Assembly: GCA_016715405.1 (NCBI GenBank)
Contig: JADKAE010000012.1
Coordinates: 62,001-126,000, forward strand
Length of the DNA stretch: 64,000 nucleotides
From: Saprospiraceae bacterium
Lineage (GTDB): Bacteria; Bacteroidota; Bacteroidia; Chitinophagales; Saprospiraceae
Direction of reading: 5' to 3'
Positions 30,742-41,228 of this stretch are shown piece after piece (the first letter of the stretch is position 1; each line of letters starts with the position of its first letter). The notes under the pieces were generated by a model. The model made no database searches. It had not been told where the DNA came from and worked only from the letters and a program-made list of their open reading frames with translations. Position numbers and translations under genes: made by a program.

Positions 30742-31392
30742 TTACACCAAAGTTCCGTCTTTCATTTCAACCCTTCTATCGCTCATATGTGCCAATTCCT
30801 GGTTGTGGGTAACGATTACAAAGGTTTGGTTAAAATCTTTTCGCAAATTGAAGATGAGTTGGTGCAACTCTTGAGAGGATGCCGAGTCGAGGTTTCCGGA
30901 AGGTTCATCGGCATATACGATATTGGGCTGGTTGATGAGCGCCCGGGCCACTGCCACGCGCTGCTGTTCGCCCCCCGACAATTGCATGGGCTTGTGCGTG
31001 AGTCGCTCGGAAAGCCCCAGATAGTCGAGCAGGTCTTTGGCGCGTTCTTCCACGTTGGAGAGGCGCTCTCCCAGGATTAGTCCAGGAATGCACACGTTTT
31101 CCAGGGCTGTAAATTCAGGCAACAGGTGGTGAAATTGGAATACAAACCCAATATGACGGTTTCTGAAGGCCGCCAGTTTTTTTGTGTTTACCTGGAAAAC
31201 TTCCTCGTTGTTGAGCAACAGCTTGCCGCTGTCGGGACGGTCGAGTGTGCCAAGAATATGCAATAGCGTACTTTGCCTGCACCCGATTTGCCTACAATAG
31301 ATACGATCTCGCCCTTTCTCCACCGTAAAATTAACGCCCTTCAGTACGTGAAGCGAGCCGTATGATTTATGAATGTCAATAACTTGTATCAC
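30742..31392 (-). CDS. LolD/MacB-type ABC transporter ATP-binding protein (double frameshift in Walker A)
   Basis: 216 residues, with Q-loop FQFHHLLPEF, signature LSGGEQQRVAVARAL and Walker B NIVYADEPSGNLD. The Walker A appears missing because an extra C (31312-31314) and a missing T (31272-31274) flank it and cancel out. Reading between them in the other frame restores EIVSIVGKSGAGKSTLL. The family powers release of lipoproteins (LolCDE) or MacB-like export. No permease is adjacent, so the partner must be elsewhere. Confidence 0.88.
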   Translation of the reverse strand: MIQVIDIHKSYGSLHVLKGVNFTVEKGRDRIYCRQIGCRQSTLLHILGTLDRPDSGKLLLNNEEVFQVNTKKLAAFRNRHIGFVFQFHHLLPEFTALENVCIPGLILGERLSNVEERAKDLLDYLGLSERLTHKPMQLSGGEQQRVAVARALINQPNIVYADEPSGNLDSASSQELHQLIFNLRKDFNQTFVIVTHNQELAHMSDRRVEMKDGTLV

Positions 31393-31481
31393 CGATATAT
31401 TGGTTTGCGCCGCAAAATAGAAAGATGTAGCACAAAATCAAAACGATAGCGCTTGGCCTTTTGAAAGTAAGTACTAATTTT

Positions 31482-32063
31482 ATGACATTCATAATAGCTA
31501 CTATTTTGCAAAAGGCATACAGCGACCAGGAGCTCAACATATTATTGAAGTCTGATAGTGAGGCAGCGATTGAGTGGATGTTCAAGCGTTATTACGCTTT
31601 TTTATGCCAGACGGTATATAAAATCATTCCCAATGGCGATGTTGCCGAAGATATCATCCAGGAACTTTTCGCCGACTTGTGGCGAAAACGGGAGCAACTG
31701 GAATTCACGGGCAGCATCCAGGGATATCTGAGAAGAGCTGCGGTAAATAAAACGCTGAATTTTATTCGCGACAATAAATTCAGGTTTGAAGAAGAAGAGC
31801 AGATCGCCCAAATGCCGAGCAATCACTCACCGGCAGGCGCACTTGTTGAAATGACGGAGTTGCAGGAAGCTATTGACAAGGCTGTGGACGCACTTCCCGA
31901 GCGCTGTCGGATAGTTTTTGCGCTTAGCCGGTTTGAACAATTTTCTCACCAGGAGATCGCCCAACAATTGGGGATCTCGGTGAAGACGGTAGAGAATCAG
32001 ATTACCAAAGCGCTGCGAATACTCCGTGATGAACTGGAGCCCTACATTAAGACGGATAGCTGA
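31482..32063 (+). CDS. FecI-like ECF sigma factor, Bacteroidota expansion family
   Basis: About 193 residues from the ATG giving MTFIIATILQKAYSDQELN. Region 2 is WMFKRYYAFLCQTVYKIIPNGDVAEDIIQELFADLWRKRE. Region 4 is LPERCRIVFALSRFEQFSHQEIAQQLGISVKTVENQITKAL, a clear helix-turn-helix. It is followed by a FecR anti-sigma factor and an STN-bearing TonB receptor, the standard cell-surface-signalling trio. Confidence 0.92.
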   Translation: MTFIIATILQKAYSDQELNILLKSDSEAAIEWMFKRYYAFLCQTVYKIIPNGDVAEDIIQELFADLWRKREQLEFTGSIQGYLRRAAVNKTLNFIRDNKFRFEEEEQIAQMPSNHSPAGALVEMTELQEAIDKAVDALPERCRIVFALSRFEQFSHQEIAQQLGISVKTVENQITKALRILRDELEPYIKTDS

Positions 32064-32176
32064 CAATTCTATTTATAAATATTAGCCAAGTAATAGGGGC
32101 TACGTAAGTTGTGCGTGTCTTGGAGGTGAAATGTAGACTCACAAACGTGAGCGGACAGATTTAGCGAACAATTGTA

Positions 32177-33142
32177 ATGAGCAAAGACAAAAACATAAAA
32201 CAGTTTATTCGGGATATGGAAGGCCGAAAGGACGAGCCTATTTCCAAGCCGACCCAAGCAGGAACCGACCCATTGGAGCAGATATGGAATTGGACCGGCG
32301 ATTATACCGGTAAATTTAACCCCGATACCGATGCCGCCTGGCAGCGCTTTAAGGCCGAAAGAGTTAAAGGACATTCACCCTTGCGAATTGTACGCCGCCC
32401 GGTACAACGTTGGTGGTCATATGCAGCCGCAGTATTGTTGCTTATTGGGGGCGCAGGCATTTGGAAGACTTATCTCCAAAAACCAGCTATGCTGGTGGTG
32501 CAATCCACAGATATACAAAGAGAAGTGCTATTAGCCGACGGGACCACAGTCGTGCTTAACAGCGGTAGCGAATTGCGCTACCCAGCCAATATAGACGCTG
32601 CATCCAGCAGGGAAGTGGAGCTGACCGGTGAAGCTTATTTTGATGTGGCTCACGATGCAGGCCGACGATTTGTAATCCATACCTCCGCTGCCGACGTGGC
32701 CGTGTTGGGCACGGCTTTCAATTTGCGGGCAGTACCCCAGGAATCAACCGTGGAAGTGGAAGTGGAAAAGGGAATGGTTGAACTCCGAGCCACCGACGGC
32801 ACGTTTGCTGCCCGTATCAAACCCAGGCAAAGGGGGGTGTACAACCCCGGCGCCGGCATATCTATTCAAAAAGAACCTGCGCTTAATGCCTTATCCTGGC
32901 GTACCGGCAAACTGGTCTTCGTAGCCCGCCCGGTGCGTGAAGTAATCAAAGAAATTGGCCGTTATTACGGCGCTTCTATCGATTTAAGTGCATCAGATAT
33001 CGGCGATTGCCTGTTTACTTCCAATTTTGACAAAGTGCCGCTAAATCGCGCACTGGACGCCATCTCCACTGTGTACGGCGCTAAAGTTGTAAAAAAAGAC
33101 GCTGCGCATTTTGTCTTTAAGGGTGGTAAGTGCAGTCGATAG
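32177..33142 (+). CDS. FecR-type anti-sigma factor
   Basis: 321 residues: a cytoplasmic N-terminal part (~1-75) that would hold the sigma factor, one membrane helix (WWSYAAAVLLLIGGAGIW near 80-98), and a periplasmic FecR domain (VQSTDIQREVLLADGTTVVLNSGSELRYP, VELTGEAYFDVAHDAGRRFVIHT) with a C-terminal STN-contacting domain (DUF4974-like). It should release the upstream sigma factor when the receptor at 33259 binds its ligand. Confidence 0.93.
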   Translation: MSKDKNIKQFIRDMEGRKDEPISKPTQAGTDPLEQIWNWTGDYTGKFNPDTDAAWQRFKAERVKGHSPLRIVRRPVQRWWSYAAAVLLLIGGAGIWKTYLQKPAMLVVQSTDIQREVLLADGTTVVLNSGSELRYPANIDAASSREVELTGEAYFDVAHDAGRRFVIHTSAADVAVLGTAFNLRAVPQESTVEVEVEKGMVELRATDGTFAARIKPRQRGVYNPGAGISIQKEPALNALSWRTGKLVFVARPVREVIKEIGRYYGASIDLSASDIGDCLFTSNFDKVPLNRALDAISTVYGAKVVKKDAAHFVFKGGKCSR

Positions 33143-33258
33143 ACAAAATTTTCTTTTTTTTCGCTACATGTCACTATTTTAGCATGAAATACACGAATGC
33201 CGTTCGCAGCGTGTAAGGGTATTGAGCCGTTATACCTCTTTGCAACTACCTGTATTTC

Positions 33259-35930
33259 ATGAATCAACGCTACACCATTGCTTTTTTCTTTTTGATGGCA
33301 TATGCCTGTGCAGCATGGGGGCAAACTCCCTGCAACAGCGCGTAAGCCTGCAGGAGGGTAATGTACAACTTGTGGATGCCTTGAGTGCTTTGGTTGTGAA
33401 GGCTAATGTAAAACTCGTCTTTGACCCGGGTATTATTCCCAATACCCAAGTAAACGCCACGGTCCAATATAAACCATTGAAGGAGGTGCTCGACCTCTGG
33501 TTGTCTGGTACAAGGGTTCGCTACCGACTTAATGAAGATTTGATTTTACTGGAACAAGTAGCTGCCCCGCCGCCGGTTTCGGCTTTTTACCGTCAGCGGT
33601 ACCTTAAAAGATGCGCTCAGCGGCGAGCAGCTCATCGGAGCATTTGTGAGGGACAGCCTCAGCGGCAAAACGGCAGTGACCAATGAATACGGCTTCTTTA
33701 GTATGACGCTGTTGGGCGATAAGGCGCAGATACAATGTTATTACCTGGGTTATGAACCGCTTAGCGTCCCCCTTGACGCCCAAAGCGCTAAATCGCTGGT
33801 CTTTTTGTTGAGCCCATCGCCGCTTTCTTTTCCTGTGGTTGTAGTAAGGCCTACGCTGGAGCAAACACCCGCTTCAGGCAGCGATGCACAGATTATCAAG
33901 GGCGAAGACCTGAATCTGACCCCTTCGCTGCTGGGCGAACCCGACCTGATACGGATGCTGCCGCTATTGCCCGGCGTAACTACCGGTACAGACGGTGTAG
34001 AGGGCATTCACGTACGGGGTGGCAATCCCGAACAAAACCTGGTGCTTATCGACGATGTGCCGGTGTATAATATCTACCACGTGGCCGGCGTATTTTCGGT
34101 ATTCAATACAAGTGCCATCCGCACGGCAGAGATCATCAAGGGCGGCTTTCCGGCCAGGTATGGCGGCCGCTTGTCCTCGGTGCTCAACGTGCGCACCAAA
34201 GAAGGCAATAGCCAACGCTATAGCGGTGAATTCAACCTGGGAATGCTGGCCCTGAGGGCTACGCTGGAAGGGCCTATCGTTAAAGACAAATGCGCCTTTT
34301 TTGTTTCGGGGCGGCAATCTTTTTTGGATTGGTACATCCGCCCGCTATCGAGTTATCTGAAAGAGAACAGAGGCGAGCGGGGCGATATCGGCTACCAGTT
34401 TCACGACCTCAATGCCAAGTTGCACTACCGGTTTTCCTTTAAAGACGTGCTTTATCTCAGCTATTACAATGGCAGCGATTTTTACAATAACGACGGATTT
34501 AGAAGAGATACACTCGTTTTTTTGGCCAATAATAAGGATACGTTGCGCTATCGCTCCGATCAGAGCTATGTGGAACAACTGGAATGGGGCAACAAAATCG
34601 CCTCCCTGCGCTGGAACCACATCTTTGGAGACAAGTTGTTTTCCAATACGGTGCTCACTTACAGCAAATTGGAGGTTGGACTCCATTATTATGATACGGA
34701 TTCGGTGATCAACCTGCGCAATCAATTGACAGAATACCAAGTCTTTAATATTGGCGATTTTAGGTCGGCTATCGAAGATATTGGTATCAAAAGCGACTTC
34801 GACTTGTCGATGACGGACAAACGCACCGTGCGTTTTGGTGCGGGAGTAACACGGCGCTTTTTTTCTCCAGGCGCGCTGGCTTACGATGATGGTATAGGCA
34901 ATGTAGACCCCGGCACGATAAAAATGAGTCGATCGGCACACTCGAATACTTTGTCTATATGGAACAGGAATGGCGGCTCAAAAACGGCGGATTGATCAAT
35001 GCCGGGGTGCATGGCGCCGGTCTAAGGGTGCAAAATAAAAGCTATTTTTCGCCGCAACCCCGCCTCGCCGCCATGCTTCCGTTGGGAAAGGCCACGGCAC
35101 TTAGACTCTATGGCAGCCGTATGACCCAGTTTCTGCACTTGCTGTCGAGCTCCGGTATCGGCCTGCCTACCGATCTTTGGGTGCCCGCTACCGCTAAGAT
35201 TAAACCCGGACAAGCCTGGCAGGCCGGTGCAGGTTTTGACATCGAAATGAAGCGCTTATTTGATTTTTCTGCCGATGTATATTTCAAATACATGACGAAC
35301 CTGGTTAGCTTCAGCGAAGGTGCATTTTTCCTGAACGACTGGCAGGAAAACGTGACGATAGGCAATGGGCGTTCTTACGGCTTGGAATTGATGTGGAAAA
35401 AAAGTACACCCAAAACAACTGCTTGGGTGGCTTATTCGCTGAGTTGGACAGACAGGCAGTTTGATAAGATTAACTTCGGGCGCCGTTTTCCGTTTAAATA
35501 CGATAGGCGCCATGATCTCAAAATTGTAGTATCACAAAAACTGACTAAGTGGCTCAGCGTTTCTGCCGATTGGGTGTTTAGCTCCGGTTTTGCTTTTAGT
35601 ATCCCATTAGAACAGTTTAATGTGGATTTGACAGACATTATTTTTCCACCGCAAGTAGTGGAAGCGATCGCTTTCGGACAAAAAAACCAATACCGGATGC
35701 CGAATTACCACCGGCTCGATATTAGCGCAAATATTAATTTTGGAAAACGAAACCTGCGGCATCGCATCCAATTGGGGGTTTATAACGTTTATAACAGGCG
35801 TAATCCCTTGTATTACAATGTGAGGACCCGATATGTTAACGAAAATTACGCTATCAGGGCTAAAAAAGAGTTTGTACAGACCACGCTGATCCCGTTTTTG
35901 CCCTCGCTGAATTACGCGGTATCATTTTAA
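33259..35930 (+). CDS. STN-containing TonB-dependent outer-membrane receptor (three frameshifts)
   Basis: Reconstructed as ~890 residues; indels at 33317-33321, 33584-33588 and 34920-34924. A signal peptide (MNQRYTIAFFFLMAYACAAW) precedes an STN domain (QEGNVQLVDALSALVVKANV) that contacts FecR. Then come a carboxypeptidase-like regulatory domain (GTLKDALSGEQLIGAFV), a plug (DLIRMLPLLPGVTTGTDGVEG, IHVRGGNPEQNLVLIDDVPVY) and a 22-strand barrel ending in SLNYAVSF with a terminal Phe. It imports a ligand and signals its presence through FecR/FecI. The substrate is unknown; a DUF4249 lipoprotein follows instead of a SusD. Confidence 0.92.
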
Positions 35931-35943
35931 TAAAATATCTGTT

Positions 35944-36854
35944 ATGCGGCTTTGGATGCTGTTATTAGGGGTAATGTGTATAGCTGCTACCTGCGAAAAA
36001 CCGGTAGAGTTAGGCCTGCCCTTGCCGGATCCTAAGCTGGTGGTAGTGAGCAATTTTACAACCGGTGAAGCAATGCGGGTGAGGGTCTCCCGCAGCCGCT
36101 CCATCCTCGATGATTCGCCCGAAGACTATATCGCCGACGCGGTGGTGGAATTGTTAAATGAAGACGATCAATTTATAGAGCAACTCAACCTCGTCATTCC
36201 GCAGATTAACCGCGTATCGCCCTATTATACCACCCAAGGCACAGCTTTTATGCCGGGAGAGACCTATAAGCTAAAAGTCAGTGCGCCGGGATTCGAGCCG
36301 GTGATGTCGAAAAGCGCAATCCCGCCCCGTATTCAGATCCAGCAGTTTTCGGTGTCGGGACTTACCTCCAGTCCGGGAAGTCAACCTGGCAGCGTGCGCT
36401 ACGATTATCAGGTCTCGCTGAGCTTTTCCGATCCCAGTGCACAGACGAATTACTACCACCTCAATTTTTTTCAGCAAGTACAGGATATTGTGGTAGAGCA
36501 GAGCTATCTGCAGCCGGTAGTGTTTAGCCCGTTTACCGATAATAATTACTTGCTGGCCTATTTTGCAGGAGGGGTTCTTATTGAAGATGAACCTTTTAAC
36601 GGCAAGACTATATCGTACACCTTCCTATGTCCATCGAAATCTATCCTTCCTATCAATTGCTCGGCAAAATATATGTGGAGTTGCGCACCACCTCCGAGGA
36701 ATATTATCTCTTCCACAACTCGTTGAGCCGTCAGCAGACCAACAACAGCGGCACCAACGGAGAGCCTATCTTCATTTACAACAATATAGAAAACGGCCAG
36801 GGCATTTTTGCCGGGTATAGTTTTTCACTCGACTCTCTCAATGTAATTAATTGA
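35944..36854 (+). CDS. DUF4249 lipoprotein (frameshifted)
   Basis: About 303 residues after restoring one base near 36622-36626. An N-terminal lipoprotein-like signal ends MCIAATC, so Cys17 is probably lipidated. The body carries the family pattern near its start (LPDPKLVVVSNFTTGEAMRVRVSRSRSI) and its end (YYLFHNSLSRQQ... GQGIFAGYS). DUF4249 proteins accompany TonB receptors that lack a SusD partner and are thought to act with them at the outer membrane. It starts 13 bases after the receptor gene. Confidence 0.85.
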
Positions 36855-37059
36855 TTTTTAATTGATTAATTATTTAAAGCCGTAATTTGTTTTATTTTTA
36901 AAATTATTACAAAATAATAATTGGCAGATATTGCTTGGCTTAAAAAAAAGAAACAGCAGGGTAGGGGGAGACCAATAATCGGTGTCTATACTCTTGAAAC
37001 GGCCAACTATCATCGGCCTGAAAAGCACTGATTTTTTGCACTATCTAAAAATGGGCATT

Positions 37060-37740
37060 ATGGGAGTCGATACACAACTCGATTTTTGGGCACAAATTTC
37101 TTTTTTTAATAACATCACCCCCGCTGAAAAAGCCTTTCTGCAAGAGGTAGCTACATACGAAGTCAAACCCAAATACAGCTTCATTTTTCTGCCTGGAGAT
37201 CTTTCGGATACCGTATATTTTCTGGTTAAAGGCGCCGTCAAGATCGGCACGCACTCTGCCGACGGTCGCGAAGTCATCAAATCGCTGATTCACCCCACCG
37301 CCTTGTTTGGCGAAATGGGCCTGGTCGGCGAATCACAGCGCCAGGATTTTGCCCAGGTGCTCAAAGAAGACGTACATCTCTATGCCGTGAAGGTTGACGA
37401 CTTCAAAAAGCTTATGCGCCAGAATTTCGATTTGTGCAGCAATATCATGACTTCATTCGGCAACCGCCTCATCAAAGCGGAGAACAAGCTGGAGTCTCTG
37501 ATCTTCAAAGATGCCCGCACGCGCATTGTAGAATTCATCATAGAATCGGTGAATATCCGCGGCCGCAAGGTAGGCTACGAAATGCTGCTCAAGCACTCGC
37601 TGACCCACCAGGATATCGCTAATATTACCTGCACTTCCCGTCAAACGGTTACACTGGTTCTCAACGAACTCCGCAAGTCCGACCTGATCTATTTCAACAG
37701 AGGCAAGATTTTGGTAAGGGATATGGCAAGGCTGGCTTAG
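37060..37740 (+). CDS. Crp/Fnr-family transcriptional regulator
   Basis: 226 residues from ATG 37060 (another ATG three codons upstream is possible). An N-terminal cyclic-nucleotide-binding fold (FIFLPGDLSDTVYFLVKGAVKIGTHSADGREVI, FGEMGLVGESQRQDFAQVLKE) is joined by a dimer helix to a Crp-type winged helix (SLTHQDIANITCTSRQTVTLVLNELRKSDLI). The pocket lacks the RSAT-type Arg-Ser pair for cAMP, so the effector is uncertain. No Fnr-type cysteine cluster is present. The 205 bases before it are very A/T-rich and hold no recognisable gene. Confidence 0.88.
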   Translation: MGVDTQLDFWAQISFFNNITPAEKAFLQEVATYEVKPKYSFIFLPGDLSDTVYFLVKGAVKIGTHSADGREVIKSLIHPTALFGEMGLVGESQRQDFAQVLKEDVHLYAVKVDDFKKLMRQNFDLCSNIMTSFGNRLIKAENKLESLIFKDARTRIVEFIIESVNIRGRKVGYEMLLKHSLTHQDIANITCTSRQTVTLVLNELRKSDLIYFNRGKILVRDMARLA

Positions 37741-37750
37741 CCGTCACCCC

Positions 37751-39057
37751 CTACGGATTGCTCTGCTCTTCCCCATTCAACTTAGCAAGATACCCATCCC
37801 GCAATGCCTCAAACGCCGGCATCTCGCCGGCTGGCAGCGGCTTGGCAGGAGGGAAATTCAGGCGTAGGTGGTTCACCTGCTGGCCGTTTTTCCAGAACCG
37901 AAAGCATACATGCGGACCGGTAGCCAAACCCGTAGAGCCCACATAACCAATTACTTGCCCTTGCTGTACGCGCACACCCGGGCGGATGCCTTTGGCAAAA
38001 CGCTGCATGTGCAGGTACTGGGTTTCGTAGGAGCCGTCGTGACGGATCTTGACAAAGTTGCCGTTGCCGGAGGTGAAAGCGGCCTGAGAGATCGTGCCGT
38101 CGCCTACAGCGAGGATCGGCGTGCCGTAAGGCGCGGCGTAGTCGGTGCCGTAGTGCGGCCTTCTGTATTTTAAGATGGGATGCAGGCGGCTTAGGTTAAA
38201 ATGCGATGAGATGCGCGAATACTTGAGCGGCGCCCGCAAAAACGAGGTTTTCATAGGCTGTCCCTTCAGATCGTAGTAACCTTTGTATTCGCCATTTTCG
38301 TAGTAGATAGCGTGGTATACTTTTCGCCCGTCTTGTAGTAGGCGGCTTTTACTTTGCTGACGCCAACGGGTTTGCCCTCCACGCTATGCTCATCGTATAC
38401 AAGTTTAAATTCGTCTCCTTTTTGCAGGTGGTGGAAGTCGAGCGACCATTGCAGGGCGTCTTCCATTTTATCGGTGAGCTCGGCGCTAAAGCCGTTGTCT
38501 GTCATGGTTTTCCATAGCGAAGACTCCAGGATGCCCGCAGCAGTTTGGGTAGAGGTAGTCACTTCCCTTTTTACGCGCTCCACTTTGAGGTCGTCTTTGA
38601 GGTGAAAGACGATGTATTCAAAGACGTTGGGTTCGTATATAAAATAATCAGCGCTTTGATCGGCGTCTTTGCTCAATACCGTATAACTATTGCCGGCTTT
38701 TAGCTGCCGGATGTCGAATACGCCGCGGGCATTAGCGGCCAGTTTGTCTACTACCGGATAATCTACGTGGTAAGTTGCCAAAATATCGGAGAGCGACTGG
38801 CCGGAGCGGATAGTATTATCGGAAACCAAAAACGTATCTATGGCAAAGCCATAACGCATGGTGGGGATTTTTACCTGGAAGGCGCCGAGGTCTGCGGGCG
38901 CATGGGCGGTAAGCAAGGAAGAACTTAGTTGGTTGCTCAGGCCCGATTTGACAAAAAAAGCGCCAAATGCGACGGCGCCAATGCCAACTGCGGCCCAAGT
39001 CAGGTGATTGCGGCGAATTCCTTTGATTCGCCCAAATAACGATGATGGTAGATCCAC
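37751..39057 (-). CDS. Membrane-anchored M23 metallopeptidase (frameshifted)
   Basis: About 435 residues with one missing base at 38321-38324. An N-terminal cytoplasmic segment and one membrane helix (TWAAVGIGAVAFGAFFV) precede a LysM/OapA-like periplasmic region and a C-terminal peptidase domain. The zinc site is built from HYGTDYAAPYGTPI (the usual HxGxD), and HMQRFAKGI and GPHVCFRFW (HxCFRFW in place of the commoner HLHFE-type motif) keep the later His residues. It should cut peptidoglycan cross-links during growth or division, as in MepM/NlpD-type proteins. Confidence 0.88.
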
Positions 39058-39276
39058 TGTGTTAATTGTTTATTTTATGCACAATTTTGAGTGGCGTGCA
39101 GTTTTTCCCTCGGCAAGAGATGTCAAGATGTTGCAATTGATTTGATTTTTTGTTTGCCGGGGGGTGCAAACGCCAAATGTTCAGTGGGACTAATTTTTGC
39201 ACAGGTGGCAAATATATAATAGATTGTCTTTTTTCCATAAACTATTTTGTTAAAGTTCAGTTTGGCAGGATTTCCC

Positions 39277-39284
39277 TACCTTTG
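39277..39284 (+). promoter_or_regulatory. Putative -7 element for purM
   Basis: TACCTTTG, matching TAnnTTTG, ends four bases before the purM ATG. The same octamer precedes the genes at 49746, 53921 and (on the - strand) 57374. No -33 TTTG at the right spacing here. The rest of the 231-bp gap upstream shows nothing I can name. Confidence 0.35.
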
Positions 39285-39288
39285 CTCC

Positions 39289-40460
39289 ATGTCCACGTAT
39301 AAATACGATCAAAGGGGCGTTTTGCATCTAAAGCAGAGGTCCATGCCGCTATCCAGGGGCTCGATAAGGGGCTGTTTCCCAATGCTTTTGCAAGGTTTTA
39401 CCCGATGTGGCAGGAGGCGATCCCGATTTTTGCAACATTATGCACGCAGATACGGCCGGCACGAAAACGAGCCTGGCTTATTTGTATTGGCGCGAGACTG
39501 GCGACCTGTCGGTCTGGGCTGGTATCGCCCAGGATGCTATTGTGATGAACCTCGATGATATGGGCTGTGTAGGCTGTACACAGGATATCCTGCTTTCTTC
39601 TACTATCGGCAGGAATAAACACCTTATTCCAGGAGAAGTCATTAAAACGATAATTGACGCAACCGTAAATTTTGTGTCTGCGATGCAGTCGTTCGGCGTT
39701 TCTATCCATTTGGCCGGTGGTGAAACAGCCGACGTGGGCGATATCGTGCGCACGATTGATGTAGGATACACGGCCTTCGCCCGCATGCGCAGGAAAGACC
39801 TGCTGGTCAACCATATCCAGCCCGGCGACGCGGTGGTGGCGCTGGCTTCTTTTGGCAAGGCCTCCTACGAATCGGATTACAACGGCGGCATGGGTAGCAA
39901 CGGACTCACCTCGGCCCGCCATGATGTGCTGAACCACGCCTACGCCGCATTATATCCCGAAAGTTTCAACCCTGCAGTACCCGAAGAAGTGGCGTATTCC
40001 GGTTCCAAAAAACTGACGGATACCATCACGATAGGAAATTATACCACCACGGTGGGTAAACTCATTCTTTCGCCTACCCGGACTTATCTACCTGTTTTGC
40101 AGCTTTTATTCGGGCAATTGCGCACGCAGATGCACGGGCTGATTCATTGCACCGGCGGTGGACAGACCAAGGTGCTCAAGTTTTGGAAGGCTGCCGGGTA
40201 GTGAAAAACAACCTTTTGACCCGCCGCCTTTGTTCGAGCTTATCAGGCAGGAATCGGGCACCGGTTGGAAGGAAATGTACCAGGTTTTTAATATGGGCCA
40301 CCGACTGGAGGTATACCTGCCCCGCGAATATGCCCAAGCGGTTATCGACATCGCAGCTCACTTTAATATCGAAGCTCGCCTTGTAGGGTATGTAGAGCAA
40401 GCCGAAACGCCGGCAGTGCGCCTGGAAACTCCTAACGGTATTTTTGAATACACCGAATAA
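39289..40460 (+). CDS. purM: Phosphoribosylformylglycinamidine cyclo-ligase (four frameshifts)
   Basis: About 391 residues when four missing bases are restored (39320-39323, 39401-39404, 40181-40184, 40213-40216). Visible: YKYDQRGV at the start, HADTAGTKTSLAYLYWRETGD, LSSTIGRNKHLIPGE, the GGETADVGDIVRTIDV nucleotide-binding loop, YNGGMGSNGLTSARHD and HCTGGGQTKVLKF. This is the Bacteroidota form of AIR synthase, which closes the imidazole ring in purine synthesis with ATP. The four breaks make it the most damaged frame in the window, but the residues around each break are all conserved. nth follows with the frames overlapping. Confidence 0.92.
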
Positions 40461-40467
40461 CCGCCTC

Positions 40468-41103
40468 ATGACTATGCAGGAAAAGGCTGCCGATATCATG
40501 CAAATTCTCGATGAGCTGTATCCCGAAACACCTATACCTTTATCTCATCAAGATCCTTATACCTTGCTGGTAGCTGTGTTGCTCTCTGCACAGTGCACCG
40601 ACGAACGCGTCAATAAGGTCACGCCCTTTTTGTTTGCCAAAGCCGACAATCCATTTGACATGGCTAAACTGGAAGTGGAACAGATCAAAGACATCATCAG
40701 GCCCTGCGGCCTATCGCCCCGCAAATCGCAAGCCATCTCTTCGCTTTCCCAGATTCTGGTCGATAAATTCGAGGGCAGGGTGCCCGATAATTTTGAAGAC
40801 CTGGAAGCCCTGCCTGGCGTTGGCCACAAGACTGCTTCCGTGGTGATGAGCCAGGCTTTCGGCGTGCCCGCTTTCCCGGTCGATACGCATATTCACCGCC
40901 TTGCCTGGCGCTGGGGCCTGAGCGACGGGAAAAACGTGGAAAAAACGGAAGCCGACTTGAAATCCATTTTCCCGCGGGATACCTGGAATAAGCTTCACCT
41001 GCAGATCATCTATTTCGGCCGCGGGTATTGCCCGGCAAGGGGACATAATCCAAGTCAATGTCCGATTTGCAGCAAATATGGTAGAGCCGAGCTGTTTCAG
41101 TGA
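40468..41103 (+). CDS. nth: Endonuclease III
   Basis: 211 residues from ATG 40468. The helix-hairpin-helix LPGVGHKTASVV near residue 112 and catalytic Lys in it, and the Asp in VDTHIHRL, are all present. So is the opening YTLLVAVLLSAQCTDERVN. It excises oxidised pyrimidines. The C-terminal region CPARGHNPSQCPICSKYG has only three cysteines with altered spacing, so the classical 4Fe-4S cluster is probably absent, as in other Bacteroidota homologues. It ends against a repeat-filled convergent gap. Confidence 0.92.
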   Translation: MTMQEKAADIMQILDELYPETPIPLSHQDPYTLLVAVLLSAQCTDERVNKVTPFLFAKADNPFDMAKLEVEQIKDIIRPCGLSPRKSQAISSLSQILVDKFEGRVPDNFEDLEALPGVGHKTASVVMSQAFGVPAFPVDTHIHRLAWRWGLSDGKNVEKTEADLKSIFPRDTWNKLHLQIIYFGRGYCPARGHNPSQCPICSKYGRAELFQ

Positions 41104-41228
41104 TCTCCCCCTCTCACAAACCTCCCGACCTCCTTTGTCGGTACGGGACTCCCCGACTTTTAGTCGGGACTCACTTCGTTCGCTTTCAGTCGCACACTCT
41201 CACACTCTCACACTCTCACACTCCCATC
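41104..41228. repeat. Octamer array and hairpin between nth and Omp85 gene
   Basis: CCCGACT-TTT-AGTCGGG makes a perfect seven-base hairpin near 41152-41168. Four octamers of the ACACTCTC type follow at about 41195-41225, and a CTCTCAC copy lies near the nth stop. The block occupies the whole gap between the two convergent stop codons. Confidence 0.7.

Noticed and set aside
39247..40460. Decayed purM pseudogene or phase-variable gene
   Set aside because: Four independent one-base losses in runs with all family motifs intact around them, in an essential-type gene, fit sequencing error better.
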